Below are positions 1-7,196 of a stretch of 12,413 bases of DNA, in pieces. A program made the translations under genes and the position numbers. How positions within the stretch are numbered: position 1 is the stretch's first letter; each line of letters begins with the position of its first letter. The notes under the pieces are model-generated. The model was not told the origin of the DNA. It searched no databases and saw only the letters and a list, made by a program, of their open reading frames with translations. The DNA is from Sulfurimonas sp. Its GTDB lineage: Bacteria; Campylobacterota; Campylobacteria; Campylobacterales; Sulfurimonadaceae. The stretch spans positions 1-12,413 of the forward strand of contig JANTGW010000011.1 of NCBI GenBank assembly GCA_024762705.1, read 5' to 3'.

Positions 1-1339
1 CTTGCACACCTGCAGCTTGTTTTGCTTCATCAAAGTTTTGAATTGCATAACGAGCCATAGCACTGAAACCTGGAACTAGACCTGCTTTACCGAAGTCATA
101 GTTTGCTTCAACATTGATTGTTTTTGTATTTGCATACCAGTTATACTGAGCCATTGCACGAGTATACCCACCTGTCGGGAATCCACGCCATGGAGCAACG
201 ATATCCGCATCATCAGCAACTGCTGAATAACCGATTTTTGCTTTTAATGGACCTTTTTTAAGTACTAAACGAGCCATCCACAAAGAAGTATCAAGAGAAG
301 CCGCATCTTTATAACCTAAAGCTGAACCAGTTACACCTGCAAGACCGCCTTTTAAACAAGCACCACCGATTTCTCCACCACCGTTATCGAATTGTTTCAT
401 ATAACGAACACCAGGAGTAAGTGTATAACCATCACCCAAAGCGATTTTATAGTTTACTTCACCAGTTAATGATGATACAACATCAGGAACAGCACCATAA
501 GTAACATCTACTTGAAGATTTTCAATTGATTTATTTCTTGCATCTACAACGATTAGCTCATGATTTACATCTTTACCTGCAGCTACAAAGTTAGCATATG
601 TAAGACCTTTGTGAATAGCTGAATCATCATTGTTGTTCCAGCTGTTACCTGCTTCATCTTTGAATGTAATAACATCATGAAAAGTTGTATGATCACGTAA
701 TTTTTGTGCAGTAAAGTATGCACCTCTGATTCTTGTCTTAGCAAGTTCTTTTGTCTCTAAAACAACACCCTCAAAAGTATTTGGAATCATTTTCGTATCA
801 TTTGACTTTGTCAAGAAAGATTCAAAAATTTGACGACCGGCAATAGCCTTATTCTTAGAATATTGATACTGAATATTTGCTTCAGCCAATACTGCATATT
901 CCCATGCTCCACCTTGACTTACTTGATAACGGCTGAATGTATCTTTACCAGCTTTTGAATATTTAAGCTCAGTTTCATCTTGACGTAACGATCTTATTGG
1001 ACTACTTGTAAAATAAAAACCAGCTTCAGCACTTACACCATTAAATATAGCAGACTTATATTTTAGACTACCGCCAAGGCCAAATGCTTTATTATCTTTA
1101 TTTCCAGTTGTAGCTGTATCATCATTTTTCCAGTCCCATTTAAAGTAATTTGTTCTCAAACGACCATAGAACATACCCTCTGTGAACATTTCTGAAAGTT
1201 TATCAACTTTACCAGGAACAACATTTGTTTTTACCATCATGTTGTTTTTAAGCTCACGTTTTGGTTTGTCATCAGCCTGCGCTGAAATAGATAATGCACA
1301 TGTTAATGCTGCAACAGCACTTAATTTCAATAATTTCAT
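1..1339 (-). CDS. Opr-family (OprD-like) outer-membrane porin, C-terminus cut by the window edge
   Basis: The reading frame is open from the ATG at 1339 to the left edge, giving 446 complete codons with no stop, so the C-terminus is missing. The protein starts with a Sec signal peptide (MKLLKLSAVAALTCALSISAQA, likely cleaved after residue 22). It continues with the alternating aromatic and polar segments of a beta-barrel. OprD-like signatures include GRLRTNYFKWDW near residue 59, and AGRQIF followed by a conserved-looking NDTKMIPNTFEG near 167-190. It would form a channel in the outer membrane; the substrate cannot be read from sequence. An AGGAAG ribosome-binding site lies 5 nt before the ATG. 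The gene begins only 31 bp after the soxB stop on the same strand, so it could be read through from the sox operon. Family call fairly sure, specificity unknown. Confidence 0.85.
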   Translation of the reverse strand, partial: MKLLKLSAVAALTCALSISAQADDKPKRELKNNMMVKTNVVPGKVDKLSEMFTEGMFYGRLRTNYFKWDWKNDDTATTGNKDNKAFGLGGSLKYKSAIFNGVSAEAGFYFTSSPIRSLRQDETELKYSKAGKDTFSRYQVSQGGAWEYAVLAEANIQYQYSKNKAIAGRQIFESFLTKSNDTKMIPNTFEGVVLETKELAKTRIRGAYFTAQKLRDHTTFHDVITFKDEAGNSWNNNDDSAIHKGLTYANFVAAGKDVNHELIVVDARNKSIENLQVDVTYGAVPDVVSSLTGEVNYKIALGDGYTLTPGVRYMKQFDNGGGEIGGACLKGGLAGVTGSALGYKDAASLDTSLWMARLVLKKGPLKAKIGYSAVADDADIVAPWRGFPTGGYTRAMAQYNWYANTKTINVEANYDFGKAGLVPGFSAMARYAIQNFDEAKQAAGVQ

Positions 1340-1363
1340 TTTTCTTCCTCTTTTTTAAATTTA

Positions 1364-1380
1364 AGGCTACTTAACAGCCT
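1364..1380 (-). other. Small hairpin over the soxB stop codon, at the soxB-porin junction
   Basis: AGGCT at 1364-1368 and AGCCT at 1376-1380 form a 5-bp stem with a 7-nt loop that contains the soxB TAA stop. On the minus strand it is followed by an A/T-rich run without a clear T-tract, so it does not look like a normal intrinsic terminator. It could be a weak attenuator, an mRNA-processing site, or chance. Confidence 0.25.
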
Positions 1381-3131
1381 CTAGAACCCTTAGTCGGGCA
1401 ACCGCAACTGTAGTCAACCAAAGTAACATTACCCTTGTTACTCACATCAACCACTTTCTCTCTTTTAATGTAGTCACGTACAACATCATAAACCGGGCGA
1501 ATCTTATCAGTCTGCAAGTTTGCACCTGCTTTTTGTAAGTTACCACCCCATGAAGAGACTACATAAGTTTTTTCCAAGTCTATAGGTTTACCTCCAATCT
1601 TAAGATTTGATATTCTTTCGCCTGCTTTGTTGGCAACCGCGATAGAATACGTTACACCACCAAGACGGCTCATATCACCACCTTGTTGATATAAAGGGTT
1701 TGCATTAAAGACATTGTCTGCTATATCTTCTAAAAGTGTTGCAATCTTTTCGCCTTTTAGCTCAAATGTATATACATCCGGGTATGTAATACCACACATT
1801 TCATATACATTGTCCATTAAAATATCATCACCTGCGAGAACTGTTGTTCCCCATCTGTAACCAGGTGTAAAAGAGATGTCACATTTCATTTCATCTATAA
1901 TAGCATCATTGATGAGCTGATCAAAAGTTGAAAAGAATGTGTCGCGCTTGTAAAGCATACCTTTTGTTTGACCTAAAACTTCGTTGAATTCTTTGTCAAA
2001 TGGAGCATATAACTCTTTTACAAGTTTTACACCTTCAGGGTCAGCCGGAATGATATTCGACGCTATCGGAATAAGTTTATACTCATAACCATTCACTTTC
2101 CCGTTTTTAGCATCAATGTCTAAACGACCAATATACTTACCATGACTTCCCGCAATAACAATAACAGTATCGTTGACAACAATAGGTTCAGGTGAAGGAT
2201 CATGTGTATGTCCACTTAAGATAAAGTCAATACCTTTAACCTTACGTGCAACTTCCTGGTCTACACTGAATCCGTCATGAGAAAGAACAACCACACAGTC
2301 AACTTTTTTCTCATTTCTTAATTCATCAACATATTCTTGGAGTGTTTCCAATCTTAGACCAAAACTCCATCCTTCAGTGAATTCTTTAGGATTCGCCGTT
2401 GATGTGAACGGAAATGACTGACCAATGATCCCTATCTTAGCACCACCACGCTCTTCGATCGTATATGGTTCAAATATCAACTCTTCATATTCATCGGCAA
2501 AAGGATCATCGCCTATGATATTTTGAGAGATAAATTTCGCATCAAGCATGTCAATAAGCTCTTTTACTCTCTCTTTCCCATAAGTAAATTCCCAGTGACC
2601 GACCATAGTGTCAATACCAAGGTAGTTTTGCGCTTTTACAATAGCTTCACCGTCAGTTTTCAGCGCTACACCAGTACCTTGCCAAGTATCACCAGAATCA
2701 AGGAAAAGCACATTATCTTTTCCACGCTCATCAATAATATGATTTGCTACAGTTTTAATATGAGCTATACCACCCATCTTTCCGAACTTTTTAGCAAGTT
2801 TTTCAAAGTCAATATATGTATCGAAATATGCATCAAGAGAACTAGGCTCAAGTCCATAATGCTTTGCAAATGCTTCACCACATAGAAATCCTGGTGTTCC
2901 CACAAGGTTTGGAGCAGAGATCAATGTTGACGGCTCTCTCCAGTACAATGGTTTAATGTGTGCATGTAAATCACATATATGCATAAGTGTAAAATTACCT
3001 GTAGAGTTAAATTTATAAATATCTTTTAACCCTATCTGCTCTATTTGTTTTGCACTTGCAAAGCTACTTGTAGCTGCGCTAAGTCCAAATATAGCTGCAA
3101 TATGCATAAAATCTCTTCTAGAAATTTCCAT
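1371..3131 (-). CDS. soxB: SoxB thiosulfohydrolase (dimanganese periplasmic enzyme)
   Basis: SoxB hydrolyses the sulfonate group from thiosulfate bound to the SoxY cysteine and releases sulfate. The 586-residue protein starts with a twin-arginine signal (SRRDFM at residues 4-9, then a hydrophobic stretch), which fits export of a folded metalloprotein. The metallophosphoesterase core shows the expected metal motifs: DLHAH at 54-58, GDTWQG at 147-152, GHWEF at 178-182 (the SoxB form of GNHEF in 5'-nucleotidases), SHDG at 284-287 and GHTH at 307-310. The 5'-nucleotidase-like C-terminal domain follows. The last 11 residues contain three cysteines (C576, C578, C586). The start lies 10 bp after the soxA stop behind an AGAAGG ribosome-binding site. 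It is the last sox gene of the soxXYZAB set. Length and motifs make the call secure. Confidence 0.97.
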   Translation of the reverse strand: MEISRRDFMHIAAIFGLSAATSSFASAKQIEQIGLKDIYKFNSTGNFTLMHICDLHAHIKPLYWREPSTLISAPNLVGTPGFLCGEAFAKHYGLEPSSLDAYFDTYIDFEKLAKKFGKMGGIAHIKTVANHIIDERGKDNVLFLDSGDTWQGTGVALKTDGEAIVKAQNYLGIDTMVGHWEFTYGKERVKELIDMLDAKFISQNIIGDDPFADEYEELIFEPYTIEERGGAKIGIIGQSFPFTSTANPKEFTEGWSFGLRLETLQEYVDELRNEKKVDCVVVLSHDGFSVDQEVARKVKGIDFILSGHTHDPSPEPIVVNDTVIVIAGSHGKYIGRLDIDAKNGKVNGYEYKLIPIASNIIPADPEGVKLVKELYAPFDKEFNEVLGQTKGMLYKRDTFFSTFDQLINDAIIDEMKCDISFTPGYRWGTTVLAGDDILMDNVYEMCGITYPDVYTFELKGEKIATLLEDIADNVFNANPLYQQGGDMSRLGGVTYSIAVANKAGERISNLKIGGKPIDLEKTYVVSSWGGNLQKAGANLQTDKIRPVYDVVRDYIKREKVVDVSNKGNVTLVDYSCGCPTKGSRGC

Positions 3132-3141
3132 TACTACCCTT

Positions 3142-3912
3142 CTATCTTTTTAAACCAGGGATATTTATTTCACTACCCTTTGCTTTATCTGTTAAGTATA
3201 CTTCAAGTGCTACCATCTCTTTAGAACCGATTGGTATAACTTTAAGAAGTGCGTTTTTCATACATCCTTGAAAACGACGTTGCAGTGTTCTTAAAGATGA
3301 TTTTGTCATTCTGTATGCAGGCCATGTTGCTGCAGCTTTTACACCTTTTGTACTTAAATCCGGTAAAGGCTGTGTACGCAAGACTCTACCAACAACATCC
3401 GGAGAGTGACATGAATTACATGACAGACCACGTCCACCACGCTTTGTCATAAATGTTTTCAAACCTAAAGCATATGCTTCTTTCATTTGTGGATTCGCTG
3501 TTACGTCTATATTGATTTTCTCACCATTTGCAATAGACTTAATGTATGCAAGCATAGAGAACATGTTTCCACTTTTTAACTTCAATGGTTTGTGCCCACC
3601 GTCTGCCATCATAGCCTGAACAACTTGATCGAGTCCAACAACCATGTCAAACTTTTTAATATAACGAGGAAAACCTGCTATATAAGCTGGTAATTCATCT
3701 TCACTCACACCAAGATACTTAGCAAGACCTTCGTCTCCACCCATATAACTTAGTAACTCTTCACCATCTGCGACCATTATGTCAGCAGGGTTATTGTCTA
3801 ACATTTCTGCATACATTGCACGGTCTGCGTCGCTCATTGCAAATTGTTCACCACCAAATGATAATGAAGTAAGCATTGCAACTGATAGAGCTATTTTAAT
3901 ACCTGTTTTCAT
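3142..3912 (-). CDS. soxA: SoxA, monoheme c-type cytochrome subunit of SoxAX
   Basis: SoxA and SoxX together form the periplasmic cytochrome that oxidatively couples thiosulfate to the SoxY cysteine. I start it at 3912, giving 256 residues. This puts a Sec signal peptide (MKTGIKIALSVAMLTSLSFG) at the N-terminus and an AAAGGA ribosome-binding site 7 nt upstream. A longer frame from 3960 would place a lysine-rich stretch before the signal. There is one heme motif, CNSCH at 165-169, and the conserved RRFQGCMKN segment with C217, the position of the cysteine-persulfide heme ligand in characterised SoxA proteins. No second CXXCH is present, so this is the monoheme form. Its ribosome-binding site overlaps the soxZ stop, which points to translational coupling. 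Confidence 0.95.
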   Translation of the reverse strand: MKTGIKIALSVAMLTSLSFGGEQFAMSDADRAMYAEMLDNNPADIMVADGEELLSYMGGDEGLAKYLGVSEDELPAYIAGFPRYIKKFDMVVGLDQVVQAMMADGGHKPLKLKSGNMFSMLAYIKSIANGEKINIDVTANPQMKEAYALGLKTFMTKRGGRGLSCNSCHSPDVVGRVLRTQPLPDLSTKGVKAAATWPAYRMTKSSLRTLQRRFQGCMKNALLKVIPIGSKEMVALEVYLTDKAKGSEINIPGLKR

Positions 3913-3916
3913 TTGA

Positions 3917-4255
3917 TTATCCTTTTGGTTTAATCTTTTTAGTTTTTTCGTGCGCTTCACCAGTATTGTCAGTATATTTAACAGTCAATTTTCCTTTCCC
4001 GTTAATTTTCATATATGTTGTAAAAACTGGGTTAACAGATAATGATTCCCAAACTTTCATGCTTGTAATCTCTTTTCCATTATAAAAAAACTTTACGCTG
4101 TTAATATATTTAGCGGGAATGAGTTTTTTAGTTTTTTTATCTTTACCCATACCTGTGTGCATTGGGTGCATAACCATAAAACTTACTTTTACGATTTCAC
4201 CGTCTTTGTATTTCTTTGGTTTTATCTTAATCAGTGATTTTCTTTTGTCTGCCAT
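3917..4255 (-). CDS. soxZ: SoxZ, partner subunit of the SoxYZ sulfur carrier
   Basis: SoxZ binds SoxY to make the carrier on which thiosulfate sulfur is processed. The 112-residue protein is an immunoglobulin-like beta-sandwich, with the family segments VSFMVMHPMHTGM (about 24-36), FYNGKEITSMKVWESLSVNPVF and a final KLTVKYTDN strand. It has no signal peptide. In known systems SoxZ is carried across the membrane with the Tat-exported SoxY, which fits the Tat signal on the adjacent soxY. It is lysine-rich. The start has an AGAGGA ribosome-binding site, and it lies 51 bp after the soxY stop, the largest gap inside the sox operon. The gap holds only AT-rich sequence and this ribosome-binding site. 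Confidence 0.96.
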   Translation of the reverse strand: MADKRKSLIKIKPKKYKDGEIVKVSFMVMHPMHTGMGKDKKTKKLIPAKYINSVKFFYNGKEITSMKVWESLSVNPVFTTYMKINGKGKLTVKYTDNTGEAHEKTKKIKPKG

Positions 4256-4306
4256 TTTTATATCCTCTATATTTTATATTTTTTTACTTAAGATGTTCGG
4301 TTAAAA

Positions 4307-4774
4307 TCAACCACAACCACCAATTGTTACTTTTACGCTTTGAGAAGCGATTAAGAACTCACCATCACTTAACTCAACTAAAGCAGAAACCTTTTGTGTA
4401 CCACCAAGTTTAATACGAGTAGAGAACATTGCCTTACCGTTTGCAGGAGTTAAAAATACATCGATTGTACGTGCATTTGAATTTTTACCAGTTAAAATAT
4501 GGATAGCTTTTACATAATCACTTTCAGTCATTGGAGAATCAACTGTTACAGTAACTGGTACAACTGCACCATTTTCAGCAATTTCCGGTACCTTTAACTT
4601 TACTTTTTTTGAAACTTTAGGAGTTTTCCCGCCTGTAATCGTTTTTACAGCAGTATCAAAATCCATTTTGTTCGGGCTCACAGGCTTAGCATCTCCTGCG
4701 AAACTCATCGCTGGTACAACAGCTGTTACAGCTGCAGCTGTACCTACTTTTTTGAAAAAATCTCTTCTTTGCAT
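4307..4774 (-). CDS. soxY: SoxY, sulfur-carrier subunit with C-terminal cysteine arm
   Basis: SoxY carries the sulfur intermediates on a cysteine at the end of a flexible C-terminal arm. The 155-residue protein begins with a twin-arginine signal (RRDFFKK at residues 3-9, hydrophobic run to about 25, SFA cleavage region). It then has the SoxY beta-sandwich, including PVTVTVDSPMTESDYVKAIH (about 73-92) and an alternating-strand region up to QSVKVT. It ends GGCG, with the carrier cysteine C154 as the penultimate residue; the classic ending is GGCGG, so the arm is one glycine short here. The stop codon is TGA. The gene lies 17 bp after soxX, with AAAGGA as its ribosome-binding site. Confidence 0.96.
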   Translation of the reverse strand: MQRRDFFKKVGTAAAVTAVVPAMSFAGDAKPVSPNKMDFDTAVKTITGGKTPKVSKKVKLKVPEIAENGAVVPVTVTVDSPMTESDYVKAIHILTGKNSNARTIDVFLTPANGKAMFSTRIKLGGTQKVSALVELSDGEFLIASQSVKVTIGGCG

Positions 4775-4791
4775 AGTTTAAATTCCTTTAA

Positions 4792-5316
4792 TTATTTTGG
4801 AGCAACAATATATGAAGTAATATCACATATTTCTCTTGGAGTGAATAACTTTGTTGTTAAGTTAATTGTCATATGAGTATCCGGATTGTCAATACGAGCG
4901 TCAGCAATCTTTTGAAATACAAATTGGTTATCTCTTGCACCACTATCTACAAAGTTCTCTCTATAGTCAGTCAAATCAGGACCAATATTACCAGCACCTC
5001 TTGCACCTTCTATATTGTGGCATGCTACACAGTTTCCATACTGCTTTGGTTTACCATTTTTAAGTTTTTTAGCTAAACCTTTGGGTGGTGTTTTCTTTGC
5101 CTTTTTCCCATTTAAGTTATGGAAAATATATGCGCCTCTTGCAATTGCATCAGGGTCTGTAGTCACACAACCAGCCGGCATTGTAAATACTTTGGGTGGT
5201 GCTAACAAATCTTTTTCTATCATCTTGCTTGCATCTGGATGCTCTATTACCTTACTATAATCAGTAGCTAATAATGCAGTACCTACAAGCAATGACATCA
5301 TAACAGTTTTCTTCAT
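4792..5316 (-). CDS. soxX: SoxX, monoheme c-type cytochrome subunit of SoxAX
   Basis: SoxX pairs with SoxA and passes the electrons taken during thiosulfate coupling to downstream cytochromes. The 174-residue protein has a Sec signal (MKKTVMMSLLVGTALLA), then the SoxX segment GCVTTDPDAIARGAYIF (49-65). The single heme motif is CVACH at 96-100, followed by NIGPDLTDY. In the C-terminal part, M149 (THMTINL) is a candidate distal heme ligand, and FTPREICDITSYI is the typical final helix. C50 and C164 lie outside the heme motif and might form a disulfide. It is the first gene of the sox operon, with a strong AGGAGG ribosome-binding site (5324-5329) 7 nt before the ATG, and repeat elements upstream. 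Confidence 0.96.
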   Translation of the reverse strand: MKKTVMMSLLVGTALLATDYSKVIEHPDASKMIEKDLLAPPKVFTMPAGCVTTDPDAIARGAYIFHNLNGKKAKKTPPKGLAKKLKNGKPKQYGNCVACHNIEGARGAGNIGPDLTDYRENFVDSGARDNQFVFQKIADARIDNPDTHMTINLTTKLFTPREICDITSYIVAPK

Positions 5317-5323
5317 TCCTGTT

Positions 5324-5329
5324 CCTCCT
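5324..5329 (-). promoter_or_regulatory. soxX: Strong Shine-Dalgarno of soxX
   Basis: AGGAGG on the minus strand lies 7 nt before the soxX ATG. It is the best match to the anti-Shine-Dalgarno sequence among the start sites examined in this window, which fits a highly expressed first gene of an operon. Confidence 0.8.
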
Positions 5330-5346
5330 ATTTAGTTTCAGGAGTA

Positions 5347-5352
5347 AGTTTA
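5347..5352 (-). promoter_or_regulatory. Candidate -10 element of the sox promoter
   Basis: TAAACT on the minus strand matches TATAAT at four of six positions and starts 8 nt downstream of the direct-repeat box 5361-5380. That distance is suitable for a response regulator acting in place of a -35 element. A poor -10 and no visible -35 would be expected of an activator-dependent promoter. This is a guess from position and sequence. Confidence 0.3.
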
Positions 5353-5357
5353 ACTAC

Positions 5358-5380
5358 TAAATGTAAAATTTATGTAAAAT
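5358..5380 (-). promoter_or_regulatory. Direct-repeat operator candidate upstream of soxX
   Basis: ATGTAAAAT occurs twice on the plus strand, at 5361-5369 and 5372-5380. The copies are identical and start exactly 11 bp apart, about one helical turn. Tandem half-sites with this period are typical of OmpR-family response regulators. The 23-bp block matches 10108-10130 upstream of dsbD at 20 positions, including a shared 14-mer TAAATGTAAAATTT. It lies 41 nt from the soxX ATG. The regulator at 6543-7196 is the obvious candidate to bind it; that link is inference. Confidence 0.6.
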
Positions 5381-5395
5381 CAGTTTTATTTATAT

Positions 5396-6553
5396 TTAAT
5401 TTCTGTTTTTTGGGGAAAATATGTAGATAAACAGGCTTCCCTGTTTCGGATGAGACTCTATTTTTAGCTCGATCCCTTCTTTTTGGATGATGGATTTTAC
5501 TATATTGAGACCAATACCAAATCCACCTTTACTGCTGTCTTCTCTATAGTAACGACTAAAGATCTTTTCAACTTTCTCTATGCCGACACCATAATCCTTA
5601 AAACTCAAATAACATTTCTCATCTTGAACATAAAGGCTTATGTCGATTTTGGAGTTTTCATACGAGTACTTGATAGCATTTGATATATTATTATCTATAA
5701 GACGCTGCAGTTCTTTGTCATTCATATAGATTGTACCACAATCTTCTATGTCAGTATTGATCACTATATCTTTCATTCGTGCTACTTCTTTAAAATACTC
5801 TACTCTTTCTTTTAAGAACTCAGCAAGATTAATCTCTTTTTTTTCATGTTCGAGTCTTTCATACTTTATAAGATAGTCCATATCATTATATATATTTGAG
5901 AGTACCTTGGCTGCAGCTTTCATTCTCTGCATATATTTATTTGGTTCATTCTTTCTATTATAAAGGTCTATGTTTACATTTATAATAGAAAGCGGTGTGT
6001 TGATTTCATGCATGGAGTCTTTTATAAAATTATCAAGTTGTTTGTTGATCCTTTGAAAGGGCTTTGCAAAACTTCCAAGAAAGAAAAGACTCAAAATAAA
6101 TACAAATACGAATATAGTAAAAAGTATTAAAAAAACCTTCTCATATACCGGTGCATACGAGATCTTGTTCTTCAGTACGAGATAACGGGCGTTGAAATAT
6201 CTCTCTTTTGGTAACTTAACAATAAGGTAAGCATCGTTCCCATCTATATAATATCCATCTTTAAAGTAGTTTATAGGAGTATCTATAAGAGTGAAAATCG
6301 GATGGAAGCTTTCATCATACAAACCGGAAGTAAAAGTTTTAAACCTCGGGTATTCAAAATATGCATCATCCTGATTGAACTCTTCCATGGCTTTAACGAC
6401 CAAAAGAGATTTTTCTTTTAAAAACAGTTCATTTTGCACGGAATGTATATTTTTCATATAGACAAAATAAAAGTACAAAGGTGTGAGTAGTACTATACTT
6501 ACCAAAAAGGTATAAATAAGAGCATACTTTGCAGAATATTTATTATCTTTCAA
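5396..6553 (-). CDS. Membrane sensor histidine kinase of the sox-linked two-component system
   Basis: The 385-residue protein has a first membrane helix (about 11-32), a short periplasmic region of roughly 105 residues without a family I recognise, and a second membrane helix (about 138-161). The HisKA dimerisation helix follows, with the phospho-accepting histidine H182 in MHEINTPL. The ATPase domain shows its N box (NNISNAIKYS, 288-297), G1 box (DYGVGI, 320-325) and G2 box (GGFGIGLNIV, 343-352). It would phosphorylate the regulator encoded just upstream; the two reading frames overlap by 11 bp, which indicates coupled translation. The small periplasmic region and the neighbouring free-standing dCache protein suggest that ligand sensing may be shared between them. 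It is the last gene of its operon, 79 bp from soxX. Confidence 0.93.
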   Translation of the reverse strand: MKDNKYSAKYALIYTFLVSIVLLTPLYFYFVYMKNIHSVQNELFLKEKSLLVVKAMEEFNQDDAYFEYPRFKTFTSGLYDESFHPIFTLIDTPINYFKDGYYIDGNDAYLIVKLPKERYFNARYLVLKNKISYAPVYEKVFLILFTIFVFVFILSLFFLGSFAKPFQRINKQLDNFIKDSMHEINTPLSIINVNIDLYNRKNEPNKYMQRMKAAAKVLSNIYNDMDYLIKYERLEHEKKEINLAEFLKERVEYFKEVARMKDIVINTDIEDCGTIYMNDKELQRLIDNNISNAIKYSYENSKIDISLYVQDEKCYLSFKDYGVGIEKVEKIFSRYYREDSSKGGFGIGLNIVKSIIQKEGIELKIESHPKQGSLFIYIFSPKNRN

Positions 6554-7196
6554 TAATGTATCCTAAACCGCGTCTGTTTTGTATAACCTCTTTTGGAAGC
6601 TTTTTTTTGAGGTTATTTAATTGAACTCTGATCGTTGCCGGTTCGACATACTCTCCCCACACTTCATCTTGGAACATTTCTGTAGAAACGACGGAGTTTT
6701 TATGTTTTATAAGTACTTCGAGTAAATCTTTTTCTGTTTTTCTCAGTACTATCTCTTCATCATTATTTGTTAATTTACTTTTTTTTAAGTCATATCGTAA
6801 ACCGCAGGCAAGTTCTACGCTGTTAGTGTCATTTTGTAAGTGACTTGCAAGTGCCTGATCTATGCGCAACTCAAGCTCTTCAAGATCAAAGGGTTTCCTA
6901 ATATAGTCGCAGCATCCTCTTTTATAGCCCTCTTTTAAATCATTTACGTCCGTCATGGAAGTTAAAAATATGGCGGGCACTGTAATTCCGTCTGCACGAA
7001 GCTTCTTTAACAGTTCAAAGCCGTTGAGTGAGGGTACATTAACATCCAAAAGAAGTAAATCATATGTTTTGTCATAAACAGCGTCATAAGCTTCAAGTCC
7101 ATCCATCATGCCGTCTACTTCATAACCCAAGTCTGTTAAAAACTCTTCTATACTGACTCGCAGTGAATATTCGTCTTCTAAAAGTAAAATTTTCAT
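6543..7196 (-). CDS. OmpR/PhoB-family response regulator
   Basis: The 217-residue protein has a receiver domain (1 to about 115) with the acidic pair E7/D8, phosphorylation site D51 in LLLLDVNVP, T79 and K101 in the usual RKPF context. It carries GCCDYI where GADDYI is common, so there are two cysteines (C95, C96) next to the switch region. The C-terminal winged-helix DNA-binding domain (about 128-217) includes LRKTEKDLLEVLIKH, VWGEYVEPATIRVQLNNLKKKL and the closing RRGLGYII. It overlaps the preceding sensor gene by 4 bp and the following kinase gene by 11 bp. Likely targets are the 11-bp-period repeats upstream of soxX and dsbD. That would make it self-regulating and a regulator of thiosulfate oxidation (inference). 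Confidence 0.94.
   Translation of the reverse strand: MKILLLEDEYSLRVSIEEFLTDLGYEVDGMMDGLEAYDAVYDKTYDLLLLDVNVPSLNGFELLKKLRADGITVPAIFLTSMTDVNDLKEGYKRGCCDYIRKPFDLEELELRIDQALASHLQNDTNSVELACGLRYDLKKSKLTNNDEEIVLRKTEKDLLEVLIKHKNSVVSTEMFQDEVWGEYVEPATIRVQLNNLKKKLPKEVIQNRRGLGYIIER

Noticed and set aside
2523..2885. 120-codon plus-strand frame inside soxB
   Set aside because: It is antisense to a secure soxB core with all metal motifs, its product has no recognisable pattern, and no ribosome-binding site stands out.
3913..3960. Longer soxA start at 3960
   Set aside because: It would place 16 mostly charged residues ahead of the signal peptide and overlap soxZ by 44 bp, while the ATG at 3912 has a good ribosome-binding site.
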